A stretch of 6,422 nt of DNA from Candidatus Atribacter fermentans (GCA_012517485.1 JAAYUT010000275.1:1-6422), one strand, 5' to 3'; counted from the stretch's first letter, positions 1 through 6,352 are shown. Made by a program: numbers and translations. The notes: generated by a model from the letters alone, not told the origin.

Positions 1-127
1 TGCCTTGCTGGCAGAGCGTCTCCCAGATGGTCAGTGCCCGCTCTCGCTGTTTTGCCTCTTCGCTTGCATGAATAACCGGCATCTTGGCTAGATGATAAAA
101 TCTACTTTGCAGATATATCTGCCGCAT
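1..127 (-). CDS. N-terminal fragment of a probable transposase (42 codons, runs off the window)
   Basis: The frame opens at ATG 127-125 and stays open to base 1, giving 42 residues. AGGAGG (140-135) sits 7 nt upstream of the ATG, an excellent Shine-Dalgarno sequence that decides this start; a second in-frame ATG at codon 16 lacks one. The visible peptide has a basic, helical stretch (EEAKQRERALTIWETLCQQG, residues 23-42). It resembles the first helix of the helix-turn-helix domains that open many IS481/IS3-type transposases and integrase-core proteins, where such a helix is followed by a DNA-recognition helix. The catalytic DDE domain would lie outside the window. The position about 80 bp inside a TGT-type end supports a transposase. 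An ordinary small DNA-binding protein cannot be excluded from 42 residues. Confidence 0.45.
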   Translation of the reverse strand, partial: MRQIYLQSRFYHLAKMPVIHASEEAKQRERALTIWETLCQQG

Positions 128-176
128 TGGGGTTCCTCCTTGTTTTGGTTTTCCACCCTTTAGGATGACCCCAATG
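125..176 (-). promoter_or_regulatory. Inverted repeat that can sequester the transposase RBS and start codon
   Basis: CATTGGGGT at 125-133 and ACCCCAATG at 168-176 are perfect 9-bp inverted repeats. The stem can continue by TCCT/AGGA (134-137 with 162-165) across a 2-nt bulge. In a minus-strand transcript entering from outside the element, the ATG pairs with the CAU of the 5' arm, and part of the AGGAGG pairs with UCCU. A possible internal promoter, TTTACA at 190-185 and CATCCT at 167-162 with a 17-bp spacer, would start RNA around 155, past the 5' arm, leaving the site open. This matches the known strategy by which several insertion sequences block translation from read-through transcripts. 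The pairing is seen directly; the function is inferred. Confidence 0.5.
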
Positions 177-233
177 TGCTTTTTTGTAAAGCCCTATCGT
201 CTCACATGTGTTTGAACTCGCTCAAGTTATTAT

Positions 234-656
234 TTGAGCGAACTTGCTAGGTGGGATGAAATTAAAAATTATGATTGTGAAATTATTCTTCTTGACCGAG
301 GGCCAGAAGACACAATATGTTTCTCTTATTCTTATCCAGTTTTTCTAGATGTCGAGTGGAGTCCTGAAACAATCATACCGCAACTCGAAAAAAAATATAT
401 TAAGAGAAGAAGTGATCTCATAATTTACTTAGATGCATCGGTAAAAGCGTTATTGAACCGGATAAATGGAGACATAAGAAGGAGAGAATCATTAGATTTC
501 ATCATTAATTACTCAAAGATTGAGAAGGACTACTATAATAAGTTAAGTTATGTCAGCTATTTAGATACAACTGATATCCAACCATCAGTTGTAGCACTAA
601 AGTGCTTAGACATTATTCAAGAACACTTAAAGCATATACATAAAATTAGATACTAA
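234..656 (+). CDS. 5'-truncated P-loop nucleoside/nucleotide kinase-like gene remnant
   Basis: The 140 readable residues resemble the C-terminal two thirds of a thymidylate-kinase/deoxynucleoside-kinase-like P-loop protein. EIILLDRGPEDT (residues 16-27) looks like the DR(x) substrate-side motif at the end of a beta strand. RSDLIIYLDAS (59-69) matches the strand before the lid, and an arginine-rich lid-like stretch (RRR, 82-84) follows. The Walker A loop (GxxxxGKS/T), which should lie N-terminal, is absent, so ATP binding is unlikely. The only start is a TTG at 234 without a Shine-Dalgarno sequence. The frame can be read back to about 216, where a TGA (213-215) closes it, only a few bases from the presumed IS end. 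I read it as a gene beheaded by the insertion sequence and probably non-functional. The substrate of the intact parent cannot be told. Confidence 0.5.
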   Translation: MSELARWDEIKNYDCEIILLDRGPEDTICFSYSYPVFLDVEWSPETIIPQLEKKYIKRRSDLIIYLDASVKALLNRINGDIRRRESLDFIINYSKIEKDYYNKLSYVSYLDTTDIQPSVVALKCLDIIQEHLKHIHKIRY

Positions 657-785
657 TAGAAGAAATGTCTTGATTTGGATTTATGTCTTAAATTGAACGT
701 TATAGACTTTATAAAACAATCATGAAGAAGGATTCTATTCGGTGTATTTGATGAAAAAATCACAAAACATCATTGAGACACGATA

Positions 786-1748
786 ATGGAAAAAGCCCCA
801 AAAATCTCAATAATAATTCCAATATTTAATGGTGAAACTTTTTTAGGCCAATGCTTAGATTCTTTGTTTTCACAGACGTTTGATGATTTTGAGGTTATTT
901 GCCTAGACGATCACTCAACTGATGACTCGTTGAAAATAATCTCATACTTCACTCAGAAAGAACAGAGACTCAAATCAATCCCAATGAACAGACATTTTGG
1001 TCAGTATTTTTTGAGAAATCGTGGAATCCAAATTGCCAAAGCAGATTATATTTGTTTTCTCGATGATGATGATTTTATCGACGATGATTTTTTGGAACTT
1101 TTATACAAAAAAATAACGGATACTAACGCCGATATTTGCTTATGCGGTGGAGATGAGTATTGGGATATAGAAAAAGAATTTCGAGACGTAAAATGGATAT
1201 TAAATGGAGCGTATCTTCCAGATAAACAGGTTTTCAGACCAACAGATTACCCCGAGAATATTTTTCAAATTTGTGGAGAATCTCCTTGGGCAAGAATCCT
1301 CAAGAAAGATTTCGTTCGAAAGTTCAACCTGCGATTTGACAACTTGCCAGTTTTCGAGGATTTTCCATTTTCTATAAAGTGCATCACGCTTGCACAAAAA
1401 ATCTCTTATGTTAACGAAAAATTATATCATCATAGAAAACACCCGGGAAATGCATCTAGTCAACTTTGGAATCGACGAGTAAATTTTGATGCCTTTTTAA
1501 TTTCAAAACGTTTTTTGCAAAATCTGGGTTTTTACGAGATAGTAAAGTATAGTTTTCTGAATAAGTGCATATATGCAATAAACTGGAGATTAGAGTCAGC
1601 AGACAACGAATCAATATGTCAAAAAATGCTTGACGAATTGAAGAACAATATTTTTCACAAACTAGAGTTAATTGATGAAATTAATAATCTATCTTATACT
1701 TCAAAAATTGTCTATCATTCTATTATTGACAGGTCTTGTTCAACATGA
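786..1748 (+). CDS. Family 2 (GT-A fold) glycosyltransferase
   Basis: The protein should transfer a sugar from a nucleotide-sugar donor to a growing glycan on the cytoplasmic side of the membrane. KISIIIPIFNGETFLGQCL (residues 6-24) is the classic GT2 opening strand and loop. DDHSTDD (41-47) carries the donor-binding aspartates. FLDDDDFI (91-98) holds the metal-binding DxD. VFED (189-192) supplies the probable catalytic acidic pair, and YHHRKHPGNASS (214-225) matches the YxxRxxxxS loop common in this family. At 320 residues the length is usual, and no membrane segment is apparent. The ATG at 786 begins directly with the conserved domain; no good Shine-Dalgarno precedes it. The gene lies 129 bp after the kinase remnant and 18 bp before the methyltransferase-kinase gene, so it is probably co-transcribed with the latter. 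Donor and acceptor cannot be predicted. The AT-rich composition contrasts with the hydrolase gene to the right. Confidence 0.9.
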   Translation: MEKAPKISIIIPIFNGETFLGQCLDSLFSQTFDDFEVICLDDHSTDDSLKIISYFTQKEQRLKSIPMNRHFGQYFLRNRGIQIAKADYICFLDDDDFIDDDFLELLYKKITDTNADICLCGGDEYWDIEKEFRDVKWILNGAYLPDKQVFRPTDYPENIFQICGESPWARILKKDFVRKFNLRFDNLPVFEDFPFSIKCITLAQKISYVNEKLYHHRKHPGNASSQLWNRRVNFDAFLISKRFLQNLGFYEIVKYSFLNKCIYAINWRLESADNESICQKMLDELKNNIFHKLELIDEINNLSYTSKIVYHSIIDRSCST

Positions 1749-1766
1749 TGTGAGCCTAACCAAGCC

Positions 1767-3413
1767 ATGAATCAAAGAAATTCAAGAATAATTCTTAATA
1801 CCATTAAAGACTACCAAGAAGATGAATACGATGTCGTAATCGAAAGATATAAGACCCTTGAGATCACAATGGCCTTAGCCAAAACTCGCAGCAACTGCAT
1901 CGAGTGGATAAAATTATTGCCTGATGAAAAGGTTCTTGAATGGGGCGCTGACTATGGAGCAATCACGGGCACCTTGTGTAAAAAATCTAGTCATGTAGTT
2001 TGTTTTGAGCATGATCCTGCAAAATCAAAAATTATTAAAGAACGAACGAAGGGATGTGTAAATCCTCCAACAATTTATTCCGATATTCACCAGTTCAACG
2101 AGGATTTTAATGACTGTCATTTTTCAACAATATTTCTAATAGGTTCTTTAGAAAAAGCTACTCAATATTTTAAATCCAATCGCCCTGAAGAAGCTCTGTT
2201 GGCATACTTAAGTAACTTTCTAGCACAGGATGGTCAGATTATCATTGTATGTGCTAATAAATTTGGTTTAAAATATTGGAGTGGCTGCTTTGAAGAAAAT
2301 TCACGACGCCTTTTTGAAGGATTGGAAGGCTATCCTAATAGACCTGAGTTTAATAGCTTTACAATTCATGGGATGGAACGCATTGCAAAAAATTCTAAGT
2401 TATTCATTGATGATGTAAAATTTTTATACCCTGACCACAAAATTACCTTTGCAATTTTTTCCCACGAGTATCAACCTTATATTTCAAGTCTTTACCTAAA
2501 TAACTTTCCCTGGGAAGAGAAACGAGCGAAGCTGTTTTCAGAAACGAAAGTCTTTGACAATATTCTTAGAGAAGATTTGTTTTTTGTTTTTTCCAACGCT
2601 TTCCTTTTTGTGTTGAAGAAAAGAAATGCTGGCAAGAACACTGAGCCTGTGTGTAATAAGCAAATATTTATAAAATATTCAAACGTAAGGTCCCAAAAAT
2701 TTCAAATACGAACCGATATAATCCAGGATAAGTACGGAAATAGAGTAGTTGAGAAGAGAGGCTTGCATGACGCAACTTATACTTTTCTCAACAATATGCT
2801 CGACACTTATCGAAACAACTATCAAACCCTTGCTGAGCACAACATCGATCTTATCCCCTGTCAAGCAAAAGATGACTATATTGTCTTTGAATACATGAGT
2901 GGGCCAACATTTTCAGAACACCTATGTGAGTTGTTAAACAAAAGAAAAACTTCACAATTCAAAAAGGAAATACTTCTATTTTTCAACAGATTGAAGCATG
3001 CCAGTCCAGGAAATTTCCACATCACAGAGGAATTTGTTCAGGTTTTCGGTGATGTTAACTTTGATACTTTACAAATCAGCGCACCAATAAGTAATATTGA
3101 TCTTAATTTTGATAACATTTTCGTTCATAAGAAACGATATACTATTATCGATTATGAGTGGACATTCAATTTTCCTATCCCCATGGGCTTCATTATTAAT
3201 GGTAGCCTGAGTATATTTCTTAATCACTTTGAGACTGATCACAACGAGTGGAAAATATTAAAAAAGGAGCTGTTAGGCCTATTGAACATTTCAGACCAGG
3301 ATGTAATCCAATTTAATCATATGTGGTACACATTTAAAGACTACATGATGGGCGAAAACCAATCTACTGTCAGAGAATACAACCATTCAAAATCAGTAAA
3401 AATACTCTCCTAA
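1767..3413 (+). CDS. Bifunctional SAM-dependent methyltransferase / sugar-kinase-like protein, probably glycan-modifying
   Basis: The N-terminal half is a class I methyltransferase. VLEWGADYGAITGTL (residues 56-70) is the SAM-binding motif I and CFEHD (79-83) holds the acidic residue of the next strand. NKFGLKYWSG (164-173) and FEGLEGYPN (183-191) match the substrate-side segments of methyltransferases found in surface-polysaccharide loci. The C-terminal half (about 295-530) is kinase-like: VVEKR (327-331) offers the ATP-binding lysine K330, IVFEYMSGPT (372-381) looks like the hinge, and IDLNFDNIF (444-452) gives catalytic D445 and N450. IIDYEW (460-465) gives metal-binding D462. The usual HxD or HGD is SNID here. 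The architecture recalls WbdD, which caps O-antigen chains with phosphate and methyl groups, but the C-terminal coiled coil of WbdD is absent. Start at ATG 1767, with no clear Shine-Dalgarno, 18 bp after the glycosyltransferase. A role in glycan methylation or capping is inference; the two folds are fairly certain. Confidence 0.8.
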   Translation: MNQRNSRIILNTIKDYQEDEYDVVIERYKTLEITMALAKTRSNCIEWIKLLPDEKVLEWGADYGAITGTLCKKSSHVVCFEHDPAKSKIIKERTKGCVNPPTIYSDIHQFNEDFNDCHFSTIFLIGSLEKATQYFKSNRPEEALLAYLSNFLAQDGQIIIVCANKFGLKYWSGCFEENSRRLFEGLEGYPNRPEFNSFTIHGMERIAKNSKLFIDDVKFLYPDHKITFAIFSHEYQPYISSLYLNNFPWEEKRAKLFSETKVFDNILREDLFFVFSNAFLFVLKKRNAGKNTEPVCNKQIFIKYSNVRSQKFQIRTDIIQDKYGNRVVEKRGLHDATYTFLNNMLDTYRNNYQTLAEHNIDLIPCQAKDDYIVFEYMSGPTFSEHLCELLNKRKTSQFKKEILLFFNRLKHASPGNFHITEEFVQVFGDVNFDTLQISAPISNIDLNFDNIFVHKKRYTIIDYEWTFNFPIPMGFIINGSLSIFLNHFETDHNEWKILKKELLGLLNISDQDVIQFNHMWYTFKDYMMGENQSTVREYNHSKSVKILS

Positions 3414-4466
3414 TGTAAGGATCTTGTCAAGTGACGTAAATTCCGTTTTGTGCTTTCAGGTTAAGAAGCAATTTTCCGATTAGAGTTCGGTTGTTTTTAC
3501 TTTCAGGAAATCCTATAATGATAATTTATGGAATCATATTTTTCCAAGTAAAGTCTCCCATATTGATAATCTTTTTCTATCCTAACTACTTGGGTATCAA
3601 CCGATCTATAGACTGATAATCGAACAGGAAAAAGACTGACGATCTAGGTTCTTCGTTGTATCTCCCGATTAGGGCTATCTAATTGATTGACAGAGTGTAT
3701 TGACACAAGAGATCTTATGGGAAGATCTTATAAACCAGAGTGTCGTTTTTTACTTCGAAAAAGCATTTCAGCATTCTTTGGCCAGTGCATGCGTATTGCT
3801 TCATCTAACGAACCTAAATATAAATTGACTACTCGGCATTCTAGTAGCTAAATTATGAGGCTGAACGAGCTAAAAACCTACTTTTTTTCTTTATCTGTAA
3901 TCTGAGTGAAAAGTTCAGCAAATCTAAAATAAGCCCAAGCGTATATGTAAATCCACTCATATTGCTGCAAAGTCGTACCTAAGAGAGCTCGGATTAGGAA
4001 GGAGACTTAAGCATTAAGAGGATAACTGGTCAATAATTTGACCACTTCAAGGCCTAAGTTACTAATTCTACTCAAACCAAGCCATGGTGATACCTGCGCG
4101 GTAACGTTATAAATTGGTTTACATAGATCTCAAAACCACTTTTATGATGATCTCCTTGTTGATCTACACCAATGGATACCCCGGTTGGCAAGGTTATCAC
4201 CCAGTGTTTCTTTCTGACCTAAAAAAAGAATGACATCCAAACAGATTAAACATGCTTGTCGAGCAATCCTCAATATTTTTGCACCAAATCGTGTTTTTCT
4301 TGGAATACTCGACATATCATTCTTTTCTTAGCGCCTTTTTCGATGTCAGATAAAGACTATTACACAGATTGTTTTAGAGACGATTTCTAGATAGAAGATC
4401 CCTATATATGCTCTCCGATGGCTCGAGGCGACAAATAATTAGCGCTGCGCGATTTAAAATTATGAA
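3414..4466. other. About 1 kb AT-rich stretch with no recognisable gene
   Basis: All six frames are broken at short intervals and I find no protein motif, no tRNA and no obvious structured RNA. The sequence is AT-rich like the genes before it, up to about 4430, where it becomes GC-richer towards the tRNA region. A weak hairpin (CCGA 3476-3479 with TCGG 3487-3490) followed by TTGTTTTT might end transcription of the upstream operon, but four base pairs is too little to call a terminator. One local patch of repeats (3686-3743) is listed separately. The region is most simply decayed island DNA in which old genes are no longer readable. Confidence 0.6.
3686..3743. repeat. Cluster of short direct repeats at 13-bp pitch
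   Basis: ATTGACA occurs at 3686-3692 and 3699-3705, exactly 13 bp apart. AGATCTTAT occurs at 3710-3718 and 3723-3731, again exactly 13 bp apart. CAGAGTGT occurs at 3691-3698 and 3736-3743, bracketing the patch. Each AGATCT is itself palindromic, and TGACAC (3701-3706) faces GTGTC (3740-3744). Tandem protein-binding sites, a tiny iteron-like array or decayed tandem duplication would all fit. The two TTGACA boxes do not have a -10 box at normal spacing, and no gene follows, so I do not call a promoter. Confidence 0.35.
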
Positions 4467-4501
4467 TGTCCCCGGCGCGATTCGAACACGCAACCAACTG
4501 A
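4467..4501 (-). repeat. tRNA-Arg 3'-end fragment, copy 1 (candidate attachment-site remnant)
   Basis: These 35 bp correspond to tRNA positions 39-73 (3' anticodon stem, variable loop, T arm, 3' acceptor strand, discriminator) and match the full gene at 4744-4778 in 30 of 35 positions. The T arm still pairs (GCGTG / CGCGC with one G-U). The acceptor strand reads CGGGGAC. Similarity stops at the edge of the anticodon loop, and no 5' half lies beyond. Fragments with this end point are produced when integrases use the 3' part of a tRNA gene as their att site. Confidence 0.6.
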
Positions 4502-4595
4502 CAACGTCCCATCATTGGCAACCTGACGGGTGTGCTGCGCAAGTAATCAAAGGTATGAAAGATATGTTTGATGATAGTTGTAAAGTTGGTATGAG

Positions 4596-4617
4596 ATCGC
4601 CGCGCTACGCTCGCGAT
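4596..4617. repeat. REP-like imperfect palindrome
   Basis: ATCGC (4596-4600) pairs with GCGAT (4613-4617), and inside it GCG (4602-4604) pairs with CGC (4608-4610) around a CTA loop. The unit, with its flanks GAG and GACA, looks like the short GC-rich palindromes scattered between genes in many bacterial genomes. It lies between two tRNA fragments, just left of copy 2. Only one unit is present in the window, so its repeat nature is inferred. Confidence 0.4.
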
Positions 4618-4628
4618 GACAAAGGCAA

Positions 4629-4663
4629 TGCCCCCGGAGAGATTCGAACACGCAACCGACTGA
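4629..4663 (-). repeat. tRNA-Arg 3'-end fragment, copy 2 (candidate attachment-site remnant)
   Basis: This copy also covers tRNA positions 39-73, matches the full gene in 30 of 35 positions, and ends at the same point as copy 1. It shares two further bases (CA on the plus strand) with copy 1 that the full gene lacks. Its acceptor strand, CGGGGGC, would pair perfectly with the 5' strand GCCCCCG of the full tRNA, better than that gene's own 3' strand does. Its T stem is damaged (GCGTG against CTCTC), so it is no longer a usable tRNA end. Confidence 0.65.
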
Positions 4664-4731
4664 CACTTACCCCCTCCCGGGGGGTTCGAAGGCAGCACAA
4701 AAATAAATAACAAATGGGGGTAGTAAAAAGT

Positions 4732-4743
4732 AAGAAAAGAAAA
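4732..4743 (-). terminator. T-rich tract after the tRNA gene
   Basis: Directly after the discriminator base the minus strand reads TTTTCTTTTCTT. With the stable tRNA structure acting as the hairpin, such a tract can release RNA polymerase and also marks the 3' trailer. No separate hairpin precedes it, so this is a moderate guess. Confidence 0.35.
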
Positions 4744-4816
4744 TGCCCTCGGCGCGACTCGAACGCGCAACCGACTGATTCGAAGTCAGGTACTCTATCC
4801 ATTGAGCTACGGGGGC
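4744..4816 (-). tRNA. tRNA-Arg (anticodon TCG)
   Basis: Reading from 4816 down, the 73 nt fold as a cloverleaf. The acceptor 5' strand is GCCCCCG, then TA, then a D stem GCTC/GAGT with the arginine-type loop AATGGATA. The anticodon stem CCTGA/TCAGT encloses loop CTTCGAA, so the anticodon is TCG (4783-4781) and reads CGA. The variable loop is CGGTT, the T stem GCGCG/CGCGC is perfect with loop TTCGAGT, the acceptor 3' strand is CGAGGGC and the discriminator is A. CCA is not encoded. Two flaws are visible: C5 opposes A68 in the acceptor stem, and C27 opposes U43 in the anticodon stem. The gene may still work, but the mismatches fit a hybrid tRNA whose 3' half came from elsewhere. It lies 48 bp after the hydrolase stop codon, with its own promoter-like boxes. 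Confidence 0.9.
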
Positions 4817-4826
4817 GAGCGAGGAC

Positions 4827-4857
4827 ATTATACCGCATGCGCGGGGATTTATTTCAA
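4827..4857 (-). promoter_or_regulatory. Probable promoter of the tRNA-Arg gene
   Basis: On the minus strand TTGAAA (4857-4852) and a perfect TATAAT (4832-4827) are separated by 19 bp. The predicted start falls a few bases before the tRNA 5' end at 4816. The spacer is slightly long and GC-rich. The boxes lie between the hydrolase stop and the tRNA, so the tRNA need not depend on hydrolase read-through. Confidence 0.5.
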
Positions 4858-4864
4858 AGAATGT

Positions 4865-6346
4865 TTATTCCAGGTTGTAATAGTTATAAAAAGCGGCAGA
4901 AATATTGGCAAACAAGAGATTTGCCCGGTCGAAGATTATTTGCACGGGGTGGTGGATGAACATCGAAACAACATAATTGCCACCAGGGGTGTAGATGATT
5001 GCGCAGTCCGCCATGGTATGCACGTAGCCATCCTGCACTTCATTCGCCCAGCCATGCTTGTGCGCTACCTGTGTTCCTGCGGGGACGCCAGCTTCAAACA
5101 GCACACCGATTTTGTTACGCGAAAGGTATGTGACCATCATCTGGCATTCCTGCTGGGTGATGGCGCCCTCAAATGCCACCGGGATCGAGCCGCCGTAATC
5201 CTGAGCACAGTAGTAGATGTCTTCGAGCAGTAAGCCCATATCCAGCGGGGTGGTTTGGCCATAACGATCCGGATCGGTGGTGTAATCGGTGCGCTGGTTG
5301 GCGGGAGTGGAAAATTTTTTGAGAAGCGGTGAGCCCAGCCCAAAGAAACCGCCCCAGAAAGTATTCTCCAGCCCGAGCATTTGTGCGTCCTCAGTGATAC
5401 GCAAGGGGGCGAGGTTGGGCTCGATGACCTTTTTCGCGACCGAGTCGGTCGATTCGTTACTCGACATCTCGACCATTTTCTCTATCTCATCCAGGATTTG
5501 AGGGTCATAAGGGGCTTCGAGGTTCTTGAAGAGCGTGATCAGGGTCGGGATCTTGATCGTGCTCCAGGAAGAGTAAGCGATGTTGATTGGGTAATCGGTA
5601 TCGCCGACTTTGCTGTGGGCGAAGTGCAGCACAAAGCCGCTCTGCAGATCCTTGTAATAGAGCTCCACCACGCCGTCGAACGCGGATTGGTCGATGATGT
5701 CGGTGAGCATGTACTGCAGGATCTCAAAGGAAGGTTTAGCGGGGTTGGTCCGCAGCACTTCCAACCTGGCAGTTCGCCTGGAGCTGGAGGAAAGCGCGTT
5801 GATGATGCGGTTAACCGAAGTGTCGTAGTCCAGCTCGGTGCCGGCGAGACCGGTCGAGAAGCCACTTTCGCCAGGAATTGGCATGGGCGGTGTGGAGGGC
5901 TTGTCATATCGCACGGAGATTTCAGTTTCGAGGAAGTTGCGCATGCGGGCTTCGTCGAACTTGGCCTGCAGTGGAATATCGATACTGGTTATCGGCTGGT
6001 TCCAGATGTATTTCCAGAAACCGGTCCAGAAGGGTTCGCCGGTGCGTTGTTTATCAGCCGCGGCGAGCATGTTGTTGACCTGCAGTTCGAAACCGATGGT
6101 GGCAGGCCGAACCTGGATGCGGGCATCTTGGTACTGTAGTTCAATGGGGGACATATAGGCTTGCACAAGCCGCTCGGAGGCGGTCTCGTAGGTTAGGCCT
6201 CCGATGGGGATGTTGGCGACTGTAAGCCCGGTGGGGAAGGTCGCGCGGATGCGCCCATAGCGCACAAGCTGCAGGATAAGTAAAAAACCTGCCATGAGGA
6301 TGAATCCCAAGGCAGCCCATCGGATTAGTGAAAATCGTCTGCGCAT
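4865..6346 (-). CDS. Membrane-anchored serine hydrolase (beta-lactamase/transpeptidase-like) with VanW-type N-terminal domain
   Basis: Residues 1-10 are basic, and 11-28 form one hydrophobic helix, so the protein is probably anchored in the membrane with its bulk outside. Residues about 35-200 resemble the peptidoglycan-binding-like domain seen before VanW/YoaR proteins (GLTVANIPIGGLTYETA, 40-56). Residues about 220-485 form a class A beta-lactamase/penicillin-recognising fold. STIK (262-265) is the SxxK motif with nucleophile S262 and base K265, SSN (295-297) stands for SxN, and KHG (430-432) replaces the usual KTG. The glutamate loop of true class A beta-lactamases is not evident, so antibiotic resistance should not be assumed; a role in cell-wall or peptide hydrolysis is more likely. 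ATG at 6346 is supported by the signal-anchor beginning immediately after it. There is no Shine-Dalgarno sequence. The gene is GC-richer than the left genes and appears to be core chromosome. Confidence 0.85.
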   Translation of the reverse strand: MRRRFSLIRWAALGFILMAGFLLILQLVRYGRIRATFPTGLTVANIPIGGLTYETASERLVQAYMSPIELQYQDARIQVRPATIGFELQVNNMLAAADKQRTGEPFWTGFWKYIWNQPITSIDIPLQAKFDEARMRNFLETEISVRYDKPSTPPMPIPGESGFSTGLAGTELDYDTSVNRIINALSSSSRRTARLEVLRTNPAKPSFEILQYMLTDIIDQSAFDGVVELYYKDLQSGFVLHFAHSKVGDTDYPINIAYSSWSTIKIPTLITLFKNLEAPYDPQILDEIEKMVEMSSNESTDSVAKKVIEPNLAPLRITEDAQMLGLENTFWGGFFGLGSPLLKKFSTPANQRTDYTTDPDRYGQTTPLDMGLLLEDIYYCAQDYGGSIPVAFEGAITQQECQMMVTYLSRNKIGVLFEAGVPAGTQVAHKHGWANEVQDGYVHTMADCAIIYTPGGNYVVSMFIHHPVQIIFDRANLLFANISAAFYNYYNLE

Positions 6347-6352
6347 GGGTGA

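Larger units (their letters stand above)
1..206 (-). mobile_element. End of a probable insertion sequence (IS481-like or related), continuing beyond the left edge
   Basis: Read on the minus strand from 206 inwards, the sequence begins TGTGAGACGATAGGGC, runs through about 80 bp of leader, and enters an open reading frame with a very good ribosome binding site. A TGT-starting end and a transposase ATG close inside the terminal repeat are typical of IS481-type elements. The other terminal repeat is outside the window, so neither the inverted repeat nor the target duplication can be confirmed. The outer boundary is uncertain by about 10 bp, because CACATGTG at 203-210 is itself palindromic. The neighbouring kinase gene is missing its N-terminal part right at this end, which supports an insertion or an insertion-linked deletion here. 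The family assignment is inference. Confidence 0.4.

Noticed and set aside
218..241. Perfect 8-bp inverted repeat TCGCTCAA / TTGAGCGA with an 8-nt loop
   Set aside because: It lies within and just before the kinase remnant, has no T-tract, and no operator or att role can be supported. Possibly chance.
1200..1397. Minus-strand open frames inside the glycosyltransferase gene, and at 2679-2864 inside the methyltransferase-kinase gene
   Set aside because: Short antisense shadows of well-supported genes.
3687..3734. TTGACA boxes followed by TATAAA, resembling a promoter
   Set aside because: The spacing to the -10-like box is 23 bp or more, and no gene follows for about 1 kb.
1757..4084. AACCAAGCCATG occurs both before the methyltransferase start and near 4073-4084
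   Set aside because: About one shared 12-mer is expected by chance in a window of this size, and the second site opens into only a few codons before a stop.
4669..4685. GC-rich hairpin ACCCCC/GGGGGT downstream of the tRNA
   Set aside because: It has a 6-bp stem but no following T-tract in either direction, so it is not a convincing terminator; it may be part of the scar between tRNA fragments.
4402..4838. Several overlapping open frames on both strands, up to 122 codons, across the tRNA region
   Set aside because: Their translations are readings of the tRNA gene and its fragments (for example a minus-strand SSMDRVPDFESVGCAFESR, a familiar tRNA artefact) and have no protein-family features.
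5381..6139. A 252-codon plus-strand open frame opposite the hydrolase gene, with smaller ones nearby
   Set aside because: They lie antisense to a gene with clear domain motifs, in GC-rich DNA where opposite-strand frames are often open by chance, and show no recognisable motif.
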